58,949 bases of DNA from Cupriavidus plantarum. Its GTDB lineage: Bacteria; Pseudomonadota; Gammaproteobacteria; Burkholderiales; Burkholderiaceae. The stretch covers positions 1-58,949 of the forward strand of contig NZ_CAJPUX010000015.1 in assembly GCF_905397285.1 (NCBI RefSeq), read 5' to 3'. Made by a program: the position numbers and the translations under genes. The notes beneath the pieces are model-generated. The model ran no database searches. It had not been told where the DNA came from and saw nothing but the letters and a program-made list of their open reading frames with translations. Below, in pieces: positions 23,191 through 31,654 of the stretch (positions are counted from its first letter, which is position 1; every line of letters starts with the position of its first letter).

Positions 23191-24420
23191 ATGAAGGTCA
23201 CGACCCACCGTCCGATGAACGTGATGGCCATCGCCAGCGCGGCGGCACTGCTCATGCTGGCAGGCTGCTCCTCTGGCGGACACGGTAGCGGCGCAAGCCC
23301 CACCAATCCGAGCCAGTCGCAGACGCCGTCCGATCCCACGCCGCCCACGCAGACGCCGCAGACGACGCCCGTGGGCCAGGTAGGCGAGGGCGTGGGCAAT
23401 ACCGTCGTGGCGACAGGTAACGCCGTCAGCCAGATCGGCAAGCAGCTGCAGGACGCGAATCTCCCCGTGCTGCCGGATGCCACGCAGGATGCGACCGGCG
23501 GCGTGTTGATCAAGGCCGGCGAGACCGTGGCCACGCTAGGCGATGGCGTGCGCGATGGCCTCGGCAAAATCGGCGCGGTCGACAACCCCGTGGGCGTCAC
23601 CGTGGGCAACACGGGCAATGTCGTCGTGAAGACTGGCGAGACGGTCTCGAGCGTGGGCGATGTCGTGAAGTCGCTCGGCAGCGATCAGCTCTCGCCGCTC
23701 GCACCGGTGGTGAATCCCGTGGGTGGCGTCGTGCAGAAGGTCGGCGATGTCGTGCAGACCGTTGGCGGCAAGCTCGGTGACACGTTGAACAACGGTCCGG
23801 TTGCGCAGGTCACGGGCGCGACGAGCAAGGTGATCGTGCCCTTGACCACGCAGCTCACGAACGCGACGCAGACCGTCGGCGGTGCCACGGGCCTCGGTAC
23901 GCCGGTGAACTCGCTGCTCACGACGCTCGGCGGTACGGTCGCGAGCGGCGGCAGCATGCTGACGAATGCGGACAAGCCCGTGATTTCGCCGCTCGGTGGC
24001 GTGGTGACGGAACTGGGCAAGACCGTGGCAGTGGCCGGCGTGGCCCTGCACGGCAATGGTGGCGCGGGCGGCGCGGGCGGCAATCCGCTCGGCGGCCTGC
24101 TCAACAACCTGCCGCTCTCCGGCGTGACAGGTGGCCTCGGCGGCGCCGGGGGTTCGGGTAGCGGGAGCGCCAGCCCGCTAGCCCCGGTCACGAATCTGCT
24201 GGGCGGTGTGACAGGCGGTCTCGGGAACGTAGCGGGCGGGGGTTCGGGAAGCGGGAGCGCCAGCCCGCTCGCACCGGTCACCGGTCTGCTCGCGCCCGTG
24301 ACGGGCCTGGTCGGTGGATTGACGAGCAGTGTCAAGGGCGCCGCGGGTGGGGCGGCCAGCACGGGCACGAGCGGGCAGCCCGCGCTCGGGTTGCCGAATC
24401 TGCTCGGTCTCGCACGCTGA
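23191..24420 (+). CDS. Large Gly/Val/Leu-rich repeat lipoprotein B
   Basis: 409 residues. Lipoprotein signal with lipobox LAGC (Cys26), Ser at +2, so outer-membrane sorting is expected. A Pro/Thr/Gln-rich linker (about 27-65) is followed by V/G-rich units (GNTVVATGNAV, GETVATLGDGV, GNTGNVVVKTGETV). The C-terminus has PLAPVTNLLGGVTGG-type repeats alternating with Gly/Ser runs. It is a paralogue of lipoprotein A: the stretches DGVRDGLGK, PVGGVVQKVGD and ATGLGTPVNSLLTTLGG align with it. AAAGGAGAACGATC precedes ATG 23191. Transcribed divergently from A behind its own sigma-54 promoter; no TpsB gene follows it. Surface function is inferred. Confidence 0.85.
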   Translation: MKVTTHRPMNVMAIASAAALLMLAGCSSGGHGSGASPTNPSQSQTPSDPTPPTQTPQTTPVGQVGEGVGNTVVATGNAVSQIGKQLQDANLPVLPDATQDATGGVLIKAGETVATLGDGVRDGLGKIGAVDNPVGVTVGNTGNVVVKTGETVSSVGDVVKSLGSDQLSPLAPVVNPVGGVVQKVGDVVQTVGGKLGDTLNNGPVAQVTGATSKVIVPLTTQLTNATQTVGGATGLGTPVNSLLTTLGGTVASGGSMLTNADKPVISPLGGVVTELGKTVAVAGVALHGNGGAGGAGGNPLGGLLNNLPLSGVTGGLGGAGGSGSGSASPLAPVTNLLGGVTGGLGNVAGGGSGSGSASPLAPVTGLLAPVTGLVGGLTSSVKGAAGGAASTGTSGQPALGLPNLLGLAR

Positions 24421-24514
24421 GTCGTATTTCGATCATCAGGATTTTCCCTTAACGACTACTTTACGGTGCGTTGTCGTCTTTACCCCGCGCGGCGCATCCT
24501 TTTATTCGAAGCAT

Positions 24515-24548
24515 GCAGCGTTCTGGCTTTCTAAAGTCAGGACGCTGC
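24515..24548 (+). terminator. Imperfect hairpin after lipoprotein B, possible terminator
   Basis: GCAGCGTTCTG (24515-24525) pairs with CAGGACGCTGC (24538-24548) with one G-T position, followed by ACTTTCTTC. It is about 95 bp after the stop. The 408-bp interval before flp is AT-richer than its surroundings; no sigma-54 promoter and no gene were found in it, only a short AACTGA/TCAGTT inverted repeat at 24738-24759. Confidence 0.5.
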
Positions 24549-24828
24549 ACTTTCTTCATGTTTTAACCGGCCGTTCTTTCACAAATCGCGTATTCAGCGA
24601 GGACTTACTCTGTTCGTAGGTCACGCTTCAAACGCTTGTCTGTGCGTATGCTCACATTGGCATAGCTCGAATGGGGGGTATGTCTACAACATTGCATGTT
24701 TTATAAATTCTCTACCAGCGAAAAAAACGTCAGAAGTAACTGACCGATTAGAGTCAGTTCGGGTACATGGGGTGAATAACAGCAGCGCTGGGTCGCGAGT
24801 TGTTCCTTTTCACGTCGGGAGTGAAACC

Positions 24829-25035
24829 ATGAAAAAAGTGCTGGCGCGCTTTCATCGGCAACAACGCGGTGCTACCGCGATCGAATACGCCCTCATCGTG
24901 GGTCTTGTGGCGCTCGGCATCGCGGTTGGCGCGAAGCAGCTGGGCGGCGATATCAGTTCGGGCTTCACCGCGCTGGGGACCACGGTCAAGAACATGATGA
25001 CTGGTACCTCGTCCGGCTCCGGCTCCGGAACCTGA
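24829..25035 (+). CDS. flp: Flp-type major prepilin of the Tad pilus
   Basis: 68-residue type IVb prepilin. A short basic leader ends at RG (residues 13-14), cleaved before ATAIEYALIVGLVALGIAVG. The Glu at mature position 5 and the adjacent Tyr are the Flp hallmark. The C-terminus is Ser/Gly-rich (TGTSSGSGSGT). GGAGTGAAACC precedes ATG 24829; an upstream in-frame start adds an unlikely leader. First gene of the Tad locus. No prepilin peptidase gene (tadV/cpaA) follows in the 218-bp gap to tadE, so the pilin must be processed by a peptidase encoded elsewhere. Confidence 0.95.
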   Translation: MKKVLARFHRQQRGATAIEYALIVGLVALGIAVGAKQLGGDISSGFTALGTTVKNMMTGTSSGSGSGT

Positions 25036-25253
25036 CCGCAGGCCCCTCGCGTGAACGCTTGAGCGTTACGCCCACCTCTCCGCGCATTTGAAATCTCCAA
25101 CACGCGTTCGCGTGCCCAGGCATGCGAGTGCGGGAGTTCGCGCGCGTTCGGTGAAGGTACGTCGTGCGGTCACGCCGATCAACGAGAAACGCTTTCTCAT
25201 TCAGGGTCCGCGCCACCGGTTTGGCGCGCGGCGGTCTCACGACCGGGTGAAGC

Positions 25254-25715
25254 ATGTCACGAATGGAAAACCGGAATCGGCGCCGTACCGCGGGGGTTGC
25301 GGCGCTGGAGTTCGCCATTGTGCTGCCGATGTTGATATCGGTCGTCCTTGGCATTGTTTATTACGGCGTTGTATTCGCTCTGCAGCAGGCGCTGACGCTC
25401 GCTGCGGCGGAGGGCGCGCGCGCTGCGCTGCGCTATCCGCTGGCATCGAACGGTGGCAACGCGGGGTCGACGGTGGGCCCGCGTGTGCTCGCCGCCGCGC
25501 AGACTGCGCAGGCAACGCTGCCGGTTTCCATTCGTTCGCGCGTCAATAACGCAGATATCGCGCAGGCCATCGCATGTACCGCGCCTGCCGGTGCCGTCTG
25601 CGTGCGCGTGACCCTGAACCTGCCTACTACTTCGCTGCTGCCCACGCTGCCGCTGGTCCCGGTACCCGCGACGCTCACTGGCAGTGCGACGGTGCAGCTC
25701 TCCCCGGATACATGA
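25254..25715 (+). CDS. tadE: TadE-family pseudopilin
   Basis: 153 residues with the TadE-like N-terminus: basic leader, then AGVAALEFAIVLPMLISVVLGIVYYGVVF (about 13-41), including the Glu of ALEFA. Two cysteines lie in the C-terminal part (IACTAPAGAVCVRV). TadE-like proteins are processed like pilins and help initiate pilus assembly. The 218 bp between flp and this gene hold no ORF of tadV size. It starts a run of closely spaced genes to 35804. Confidence 0.9.
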   Translation: MSRMENRNRRRTAGVAALEFAIVLPMLISVVLGIVYYGVVFALQQALTLAAAEGARAALRYPLASNGGNAGSTVGPRVLAAAQTAQATLPVSIRSRVNNADIAQAIACTAPAGAVCVRVTLNLPTTSLLPTLPLVPVPATLTGSATVQLSPDT

Positions 25716-25806
25716 CAACAAGGTTTCTCTGCGCCGCGGCCGGTCGGATACGTGCCGCGCGGTCGTGTCTCACGACACGAATTGCGGGTTTCAAAAGGGT
25801 CGATGC

Positions 25807-26766
25807 ATGAGCAGCAATACCATTCGAATCATTGCGGTCTGCCTGCTCGTGCTGGCGGGCCTGCTGGCGTTGCTCGCCTGGCAGGTCAGCCGCCAGAGCA
25901 CGCCCGTCGTGCAACCGCAGGGCACCGTCGCGCTGCATCCCGTCGTGGTCACGACGCGGCCGGTGGAGGCGGGGAAGCCGATCGCCGCGGATGCCGTGCG
26001 CATCGCGCAGTTGCCGCTCGACCCCGGCGGCGCGTATCGCGACACGACACGTGTGGTGGGACAGGTGCCGCTGGTCAGCCTTGGCGCCAACGTGCCGGTA
26101 CTCGAGAGCCAGTTGCTCGCGGGCCTCGCGCGGCAGGTGCCCGATGGCGAGCGCGCGGTCGCGGTGGCCGTCGATGAAGTCATCGGCGTCGGCCATCAGG
26201 TCCAGCCAGGCGACTATGTCGACGTGTTCGTGGTGATGCGGCGCGACTCGCAGGAGATTGCCGAGAGCCAGGCGCGCATGCTCCTGTCGCGCCTGCGCGT
26301 GCTGGCCTACGGGCACGGCGCCGTCAACGAAGCGCCGCAGCAGGAGGCCGAGCAGCTGATGACCCGCCGCGACGGCGCGAAGACAGCGGTGCTTTCGGTT
26401 CCGCTCGCCGCGGTCAGCCAGCTTGCGCTTGCGCAACAGGCGGGGCGATTGATGCTGGCGCTGCGCAATCCGAAGGATCCGGAGATGCCCAGCGAAGGCA
26501 TGTTCGCCGAACCCGCAGGTGTGCTGAAGGCCCGCGCCGGCGTGCCCGCGGAAGCGCAGCATGCTCCTGCGGATCGCGCGGTGGCGGGCGTCGCGCTCGC
26601 GGGGATGATCGGCGCGCCGCCAGCCGCAGCGCGTAATGTGGGGCCGGTCCCCGCACCGATCACACAACCCGCGCCTGCCGCCGCCCCCGTGCGGCGCGAG
26701 CCCGCTACGACGGCCCGGACTTCCGGCGTGGAGGTCATCCGCGCTGGCAAGCGAGATACGGAATAA
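25807..26766 (+). CDS. cpaB: CpaB/RcpC Flp pilus assembly protein
   Basis: 319 residues: an N-terminal membrane helix (IRIIAVCLLVLAGLLALLAW), an SAF-like domain (VVVTTRPVEAGKPIAADAVRIAQLP, about 45-70), then the CpaB C-terminal segment DEVIGVGHQVQPGDYVDVFVVMRRD (about 120-144). The end is Ala/Pro-rich and low complexity. CpaB sits with the secretin at the outer membrane or in the periplasm and is needed for pilus export. ATG 25807 gives a normal helix start; the ORF extension upstream overlaps the tadE end. Confidence 0.92.
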   Translation: MSSNTIRIIAVCLLVLAGLLALLAWQVSRQSTPVVQPQGTVALHPVVVTTRPVEAGKPIAADAVRIAQLPLDPGGAYRDTTRVVGQVPLVSLGANVPVLESQLLAGLARQVPDGERAVAVAVDEVIGVGHQVQPGDYVDVFVVMRRDSQEIAESQARMLLSRLRVLAYGHGAVNEAPQQEAEQLMTRRDGAKTAVLSVPLAAVSQLALAQQAGRLMLALRNPKDPEMPSEGMFAEPAGVLKARAGVPAEAQHAPADRAVAGVALAGMIGAPPAAARNVGPVPAPITQPAPAAAPVRREPATTARTSGVEVIRAGKRDTE

Positions 26767-26781
26767 CACGAGTCGCACGGT

Positions 26782-28146
26782 ATGCCCACTTCCTTCCTCA
26801 ATGCCCTGCGATTTTCCCTGGCCTTGTTCGCGTTATCGACCTCTCTTACCCCTGCGGCGCACGCGCAGGATGCGGCCGCGGGCGCGCGCTCGATGCGCAT
26901 GCTCGCGGGCGCGCAGCAGGAGATACGTCCCGGACCCGCGCTCGAGCGTGTGGCGGTGAGCAATCCGGCCGTGGCCGATGCGCTGCTGCTGAAGCATCGC
27001 AGCGGACCGCCGTCCGTGCTCGTCGTCGCCAAGTCGCCGGGGGTGACGGACCTGATGATCTGGAGCGGCGGCGCGCCGGTCAGCTATTCGGTGCAGGTGG
27101 ACGCGGTGTCGCCCGATCGCGGCGGTGCCGACGTGAGCATCTCCACCGCGGGCGCCACGATCAGCGGCCAGTCGCCGGACGCCGCCGCAGCCGCGCGCGC
27201 GCAACGTGCGGCGCGCATGGCGACGTCGGCGGGCAAGGCCGCGGATGGCAAGGGAGGGCTCATCGTCGACCGGTCGACGGTGCCTGTATCCGGTACGGTG
27301 CAGGTCGATGTGAAGGTCATGGAGATCAGCAAGACGATTATCAAGGAAGTCGGCCTGAACTTCGTCAAGCAGAACGGCGGCTTTGCCTTCGGCTCGTTCA
27401 GCCCCACCACCATCAGCAAGATCACGCCAAGTCCGCAGGGCATGGACATCGAGGGCACGGTGCCCATCGCGAGTGCGTTCAACCTGCTGGCCGCGTCGGC
27501 GTCGCGCGGGCTGTTCGCCAACCTGAGCATTCTGGAAGCCAACGGTCTCGTGCGCGTGCTGGCCGAGCCGACGCTGGTCACGCTGTCCGGGCAGAGCGCG
27601 AGCTTTCTCGCGGGCGGCGAGATTCCGATTCCCGTGCCGCAGGCGCTCGGGACGACGACGATCCAGTTCAAGCCCTTCGGTATCGGCCTGACGGTGTCGC
27701 CGACGGTGATCTCGAGCCAGCGCATCGCGCTGAAGGTCGCGCCCGAGGCGAGCGACCTCGATCCGTCGCGCGGTATCCAGATCAACGGCGCTTCGGTGCC
27801 GGCGATCGTCACGCGGCGCGCGGACACGATGATCGAGCTCGGCGATGGAGAAAGCTTCGTGATCGGCGGCCTGGTGAGCCGCAACACCGTGAGCAACGTG
27901 AACAAGGTGCCGTTCCTCGGCGACCTGCCCATCATCGGGGCGTTCTTCAAGAATCTGAACTTTCATCAGGAGGACCGTGAACTCGTGATCATCGTGACGC
28001 CGCACCTCGTGAAGCCGATGGCGAAGGACGCCCCGGCGATAGCCGCGGTGGGCAACGATGGCACGACGCGTACGAACCCGAACGTGTGGGGCCGTTTCAT
28101 TGCCGGGGAGTACGTCGATCCGACGCTGCCCGGTTTCTCGCGATAG
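26782..28146 (+). CDS. cpaC: CpaC/RcpA outer-membrane secretin of the Tad system
   Basis: 454-residue precursor with a signal peptide ending AHAQD. The N-terminal domain contains IRPGPALERVAVSNPAVADALLL; the C-terminal secretin domain shows LVRVLAEPTLVTLSGQSASFLAGGEIPIPVPQ and the end motif EDRELVIIVTPHLVKP. It forms the channel through which the Flp pilus crosses the outer membrane. Gene starts 15 bp after cpaB. Length is typical (about 450-500). Confidence 0.94.
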   Translation: MPTSFLNALRFSLALFALSTSLTPAAHAQDAAAGARSMRMLAGAQQEIRPGPALERVAVSNPAVADALLLKHRSGPPSVLVVAKSPGVTDLMIWSGGAPVSYSVQVDAVSPDRGGADVSISTAGATISGQSPDAAAAARAQRAARMATSAGKAADGKGGLIVDRSTVPVSGTVQVDVKVMEISKTIIKEVGLNFVKQNGGFAFGSFSPTTISKITPSPQGMDIEGTVPIASAFNLLAASASRGLFANLSILEANGLVRVLAEPTLVTLSGQSASFLAGGEIPIPVPQALGTTTIQFKPFGIGLTVSPTVISSQRIALKVAPEASDLDPSRGIQINGASVPAIVTRRADTMIELGDGESFVIGGLVSRNTVSNVNKVPFLGDLPIIGAFFKNLNFHQEDRELVIIVTPHLVKPMAKDAPAIAAVGNDGTTRTNPNVWGRFIAGEYVDPTLPGFSR

Positions 28147-28159
28147 GGATCAGGCAGCG

Positions 28160-29407
28160 ATGATGCAGCGAGACGTGGAGATCGATTACTTCCTGATGAA
28201 TACGCGGCGCGACGACGTGCGCCACTGGCTTGGCGGCGCATTGACGGGCCTGGGCGCGCTGGTCGCCGAGGACGGATCGCATGAGTCGTTCGTGGAGCAG
28301 GTAAGCGCGATTCGGCCGGGGCTCGTGTTCCTCGATTTTTCCGGTACGCACGCGCAGGTGTCCGGGCGGCTCGCCGAGCATGTCGTGCGCCTGTTCCCCA
28401 CGCTGCCGCTTGTCGCGGTGGGACATGCGTCGGAGCCGGAGGCGATGCTGATGGCGCTGCGCGCGGGCGTGCGCGACTTCATCGACCTGCGCGGCAACCC
28501 GTCCGATGCCACCGCGGTGGTCAAGCGGCTGATGCTGCCGCGCTCGCAGGTCAAGGCGGCCGAGCCGACGCGGCGGGGCGGCATCGTGGCCGTGCTGGGC
28601 GCGCGTCCTGGCGTGGGCGCGACGACGCTCGCGGTGAACCTCGCCGCGACGGTGCGGCAAGGTTCACGGCCGGCGTCGTCGGAAGTCCTGCTGCTGGACC
28701 TTGGACTACCCGTGCGCGATGCGGCCTTGTATTGCAACGTCTCGCCTGAGTTTCATTTTGTCGAGGCGGTGCGCAACCTGCGGCGCTTCGACCAGGTATT
28801 CGTGCAGACCGCGCTCGCGCGTCAGGCCAACGGCGTGTCGCTGCTGCCGCTGCCCTCCACGCTCGGCGAGCTGCGCGACATCTCGTATTCGGAAGCGCTT
28901 GCGCTGCTGGACCGGTTGCGCGCGTTTTTCGATATGCAGGTGATCGATCTCGGTGGCTTCACCAACATGGATTTCATGTCGCAGATCGTCAGCGCCGCGG
29001 ACCACGTGATGATCGTCGTGGAACAGAGCCTCGGGGCGATCGTCTCCGCGGCAGAGCTGTTGCAGGAGCTGAAGAAGCGCGAGATCGAGCGCGACGATCT
29101 GCGGCTCGTGGTCTCGCGTTTCGACGCGCGGCTCGGCGTGGATGCGGCGCAGATTGCCGATCGCGTGGGGGTGCGGGCCGTGGAGACGCTGCCGGAGCGA
29201 CGAGAGGCGCTGCTACTTGCGACCAACCGCGGGGTGGTACTCGCGGATGACCTGCCTGCCGATCCATACGTGCGCGCCGTGGAGGTGCTGGCGGAGCGGC
29301 TGGGCTATCAGGCGGGGCATGCGGCCGATCGCGGACTGCTGGCCCGGATGAAGGAGAAACTGCCCGAAGGCTGGCGCGCGCCGCGCCGCAGGCGGGCTGG
29401 GAACTGA
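28160..29407 (+). CDS. tadZ: TadZ/CpaE-like localisation ATPase
   Basis: 415 residues: an N-terminal receiver-like domain (about 1-130) and a C-terminal MinD/ParA-like domain. The P-loop reads LGARPGVGATTLAVNLA (about 149-165), so the first lysine of the deviant Walker A is missing and Ala-Thr replaces Lys-Thr; nucleotide binding may be altered. Later motifs EVLLLDLGLPV and MQVIDLGGFTNMDF are ParA-like. It probably positions the pilus base. ATG at 28160 follows GGGATCAGGCAGCG. Confidence 0.88.
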   Translation: MMQRDVEIDYFLMNTRRDDVRHWLGGALTGLGALVAEDGSHESFVEQVSAIRPGLVFLDFSGTHAQVSGRLAEHVVRLFPTLPLVAVGHASEPEAMLMALRAGVRDFIDLRGNPSDATAVVKRLMLPRSQVKAAEPTRRGGIVAVLGARPGVGATTLAVNLAATVRQGSRPASSEVLLLDLGLPVRDAALYCNVSPEFHFVEAVRNLRRFDQVFVQTALARQANGVSLLPLPSTLGELRDISYSEALALLDRLRAFFDMQVIDLGGFTNMDFMSQIVSAADHVMIVVEQSLGAIVSAAELLQELKKREIERDDLRLVVSRFDARLGVDAAQIADRVGVRAVETLPERREALLLATNRGVVLADDLPADPYVRAVEVLAERLGYQAGHAADRGLLARMKEKLPEGWRAPRRRRAGN

Positions 29408-29408
29408 C

Positions 29409-30725
29409 ATGACGCAAGCGATCGAATTCTCGGATAACGCCGCCGCACCGTTTCCTGCTTCGCAGGAGTTCCACACCATCAAGGAGGCCGCGCACGAGCA
29501 TCTGCTGACCCGCATCGAGGAACTCGGCGCGGAGTTCGGGCGGTGGTCGCGCGTGGCCATCCAGCGCTTTGTCGATCTGGAGCTCGAGAGTTTCACGCGG
29601 TTGCGCCGCATTCCCATCAACGAGGCGGAGCTGCGCCAGATCTCGGAGGCGCTGACGAAAGAGCTGGCCGGATTCGGGCCGATCGAGGACCTGCTCAACG
29701 ACCCAGCGGTCGAAGACATCCTCGTCAATGGCGCGATGGACGTCTACGTGTCGCGCCATGGCGTGCTCGAACGTATTCCGGTTCGGTTTGCCGATGGCGG
29801 CCATCTGCTGCGCATCGTGCGCCGGATCCTCGCGCCGATCGGCCGCCGTCTCGACGAGTCGAATCCGATGGTCGATGCGCGGCTGCCCGATGGCGGCCGC
29901 ATCAACGTCATCATTCCGCCGCTCGCGCTGGAAGGGCCCGTGGTGTCGATCCGGAAGTTCCGCAAGGATCCGCTGACGCCAGCCGACCTGCAGTCGCTCG
30001 GCACGATGAACCCCGAGATCTGCGAGCTGCTGGAAGCTGCGGTGAGAGCGCGCTGCAACATCCTCGTCAGCGGCGGCACCAGTTCGGGCAAGACGTCCTT
30101 GCTGAACGCGCTGGCGACGTTCGTGCCCGTGACCGAGCGTGTGATCACGATCGAGGACACGGCGGAACTGGCGCTCAATCACCCGCACGTGGTGCGGCTC
30201 GAGAGCCGGCCCGGCGGGTTCGAGGGCACGGGTGTGGTGACCATTCGCGATCTGCTGCGCAACAGCCTGCGGATGCGGCCCGATCGCATCATCGTCGGCG
30301 AAGTGCGCGGCGGCGAGGTGCTCGAGATGCTGCAGGCGATGAGCACGGGGCACGATGGCTCCATGGGCACGATCCACGCGAGCAGCCCGCGCGAATGCCT
30401 GTACCGGCTGGAGATGCTTGCCGGTTTTGCCGGGTTTCAGGGGAGCGAGATCAGCCTGCGGCGGCAGATCGCCAATGCGATCGACTTCATCGTGCAGATC
30501 GGCCGGCTGTCCAACGGCAAGCGCCGCATCCTGTCGATCACCGAGGTCACGGGCCTCGGCGACAACATCATTTCCACGCAGGAACTGTGGCGTCACGAGC
30601 CCGTGCAGGGTCCGGACGGCAACGAGACCGACCGCTGGCTGTCGCTCGGCCTCTTGCCTCACTCGCCCAAGCTGGCGCGCATGCGTCCGGCCGGCTTCAT
30701 GCTCGACGATCGCTTCGATGTCTAG
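29409..30725 (+). CDS. tadA: TadA/CpaF pilus-assembly ATPase
   Basis: 438-residue secretion ATPase. Walker A SGGTSSGKTSLLN (about 221-233), Asp-box TIEDTAELAL, Walker B RIIVGEVRGGEVLEML and His-box GSMGTIHASSPRE are all present. It supplies the energy for Flp pilus assembly at the inner membrane. Starts one nucleotide after the tadZ stop; its last bases overlap the tadB start, so translation is coupled. Confidence 0.95.
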   Translation: MTQAIEFSDNAAAPFPASQEFHTIKEAAHEHLLTRIEELGAEFGRWSRVAIQRFVDLELESFTRLRRIPINEAELRQISEALTKELAGFGPIEDLLNDPAVEDILVNGAMDVYVSRHGVLERIPVRFADGGHLLRIVRRILAPIGRRLDESNPMVDARLPDGGRINVIIPPLALEGPVVSIRKFRKDPLTPADLQSLGTMNPEICELLEAAVRARCNILVSGGTSSGKTSLLNALATFVPVTERVITIEDTAELALNHPHVVRLESRPGGFEGTGVVTIRDLLRNSLRMRPDRIIVGEVRGGEVLEMLQAMSTGHDGSMGTIHASSPRECLYRLEMLAGFAGFQGSEISLRRQIANAIDFIVQIGRLSNGKRRILSITEVTGLGDNIISTQELWRHEPVQGPDGNETDRWLSLGLLPHSPKLARMRPAGFMLDDRFDV

Positions 30726-31644
30726 CGCCAGCCTCCTGCTCGCCGCCATCGCGCTGCTGATTCTCGGCGCGGGCCTGCTAATGCTCGCGACGGCGCGCGC
30801 GCGTGCGCAGGCCGAGGGGGCCCGCGCGCATTTGCAGGCGCAGACGGAGCAGGTGCGCGCGCGGTACGCCACCCCGGTCGAGCCCGGGCCGCAGGCGGCG
30901 ACCCGCGACCTCAGGCGGCGCTGGACCGATCTGCTGAGGCGGGCGGATCTGGCCGACACGCGGCGGACGTATCTGCGCTACGGCGCGCCCGCGGGCGTGG
31001 CGATTCTCGTCGGGGCATTGATCGGCGGTGCGATCGGTGCGGTGGCGATGCTCGTCATGGCGGCCGCGCTGATCGCCTTCCTCGTCTCGCTGCGCATTCG
31101 CCGCATCAAGACGCGCATGCTGCGTCAATTGCCGGGCTTTCTCGATGGCGTGGTGCGGCTGATGGCGATCGGCAGCAGCGTGCCCGCGGCGTTCCAGAAC
31201 ACCGTGGTCAATACCGAGGCACCGCTGCGGCAGTGCCTTGTGCAGGCAATTCATCTGCAGCGCGCCGGGAAGGAGCTCGATCAGGCCGTATTGCAGGTTG
31301 GGCGCGTGTACCGGCTGGACGAGCTGGTCATGGTGGCGGCCGTGCTGCGGCTGGCCACGCGCTACGGTGGGCGCGCGGATGTGGTGATGGAGCGCACCGC
31401 GACGTTCATGCGCGATCACGAGGAGGCGCAGCGCGAATTGCTGGCGATGTCGGCGGAGACGCGAATGTCCGCGTGGGTGCTCGGCCTGCTGCCGCTCGTG
31501 ATGGCGGGCGGGCTGTTCGTGATCAATGCTGGCTACATCCTGATGATGTGGAAAGACCCCGCGGGCCGCGCGATGCTTCTCGCGGCTGGGGGTCTGGAGA
31601 TCGCCGGTGTGGCGTTGCTGTATCGGCTGGCCCGATCGATCTAG
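30718..31644 (+). CDS. tadB: TadB inner-membrane platform protein
   Basis: 308 residues with an N-terminal helix (LLLAAIALLILGAGLLMLATA), two central helices (GVAILVGALIGGAIGAVAMLVMAAALIAFLVSL) and C-terminal helices. The T2SSF (GspF) domain shows RQLPGFLDGVVRLMAIGSSVPAAFQNT. ATG 30718 lies inside the tadA 3' end (8-bp overlap). With TadC it forms the membrane platform on which TadA acts. Confidence 0.92.
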   Translation: MSSASLLLAAIALLILGAGLLMLATARARAQAEGARAHLQAQTEQVRARYATPVEPGPQAATRDLRRRWTDLLRRADLADTRRTYLRYGAPAGVAILVGALIGGAIGAVAMLVMAAALIAFLVSLRIRRIKTRMLRQLPGFLDGVVRLMAIGSSVPAAFQNTVVNTEAPLRQCLVQAIHLQRAGKELDQAVLQVGRVYRLDELVMVAAVLRLATRYGGRADVVMERTATFMRDHEEAQRELLAMSAETRMSAWVLGLLPLVMAGGLFVINAGYILMMWKDPAGRAMLLAAGGLEIAGVALLYRLARSI

Positions 31645-31654
31645 GAGCGCGCCC

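Noticed and set aside
21007..24420. Collagen-like triple helix in the two lipoproteins
   Set aside because: No run of G-X-Y triplets exists; the repeats are PLAPVT and V/G-rich units of other periodicity.
24421..24828. Possible sigma-54 promoter upstream of flp (TTGGCAT at about 24657)
   Set aside because: The matching GC at the -12 position is absent at the right spacing.
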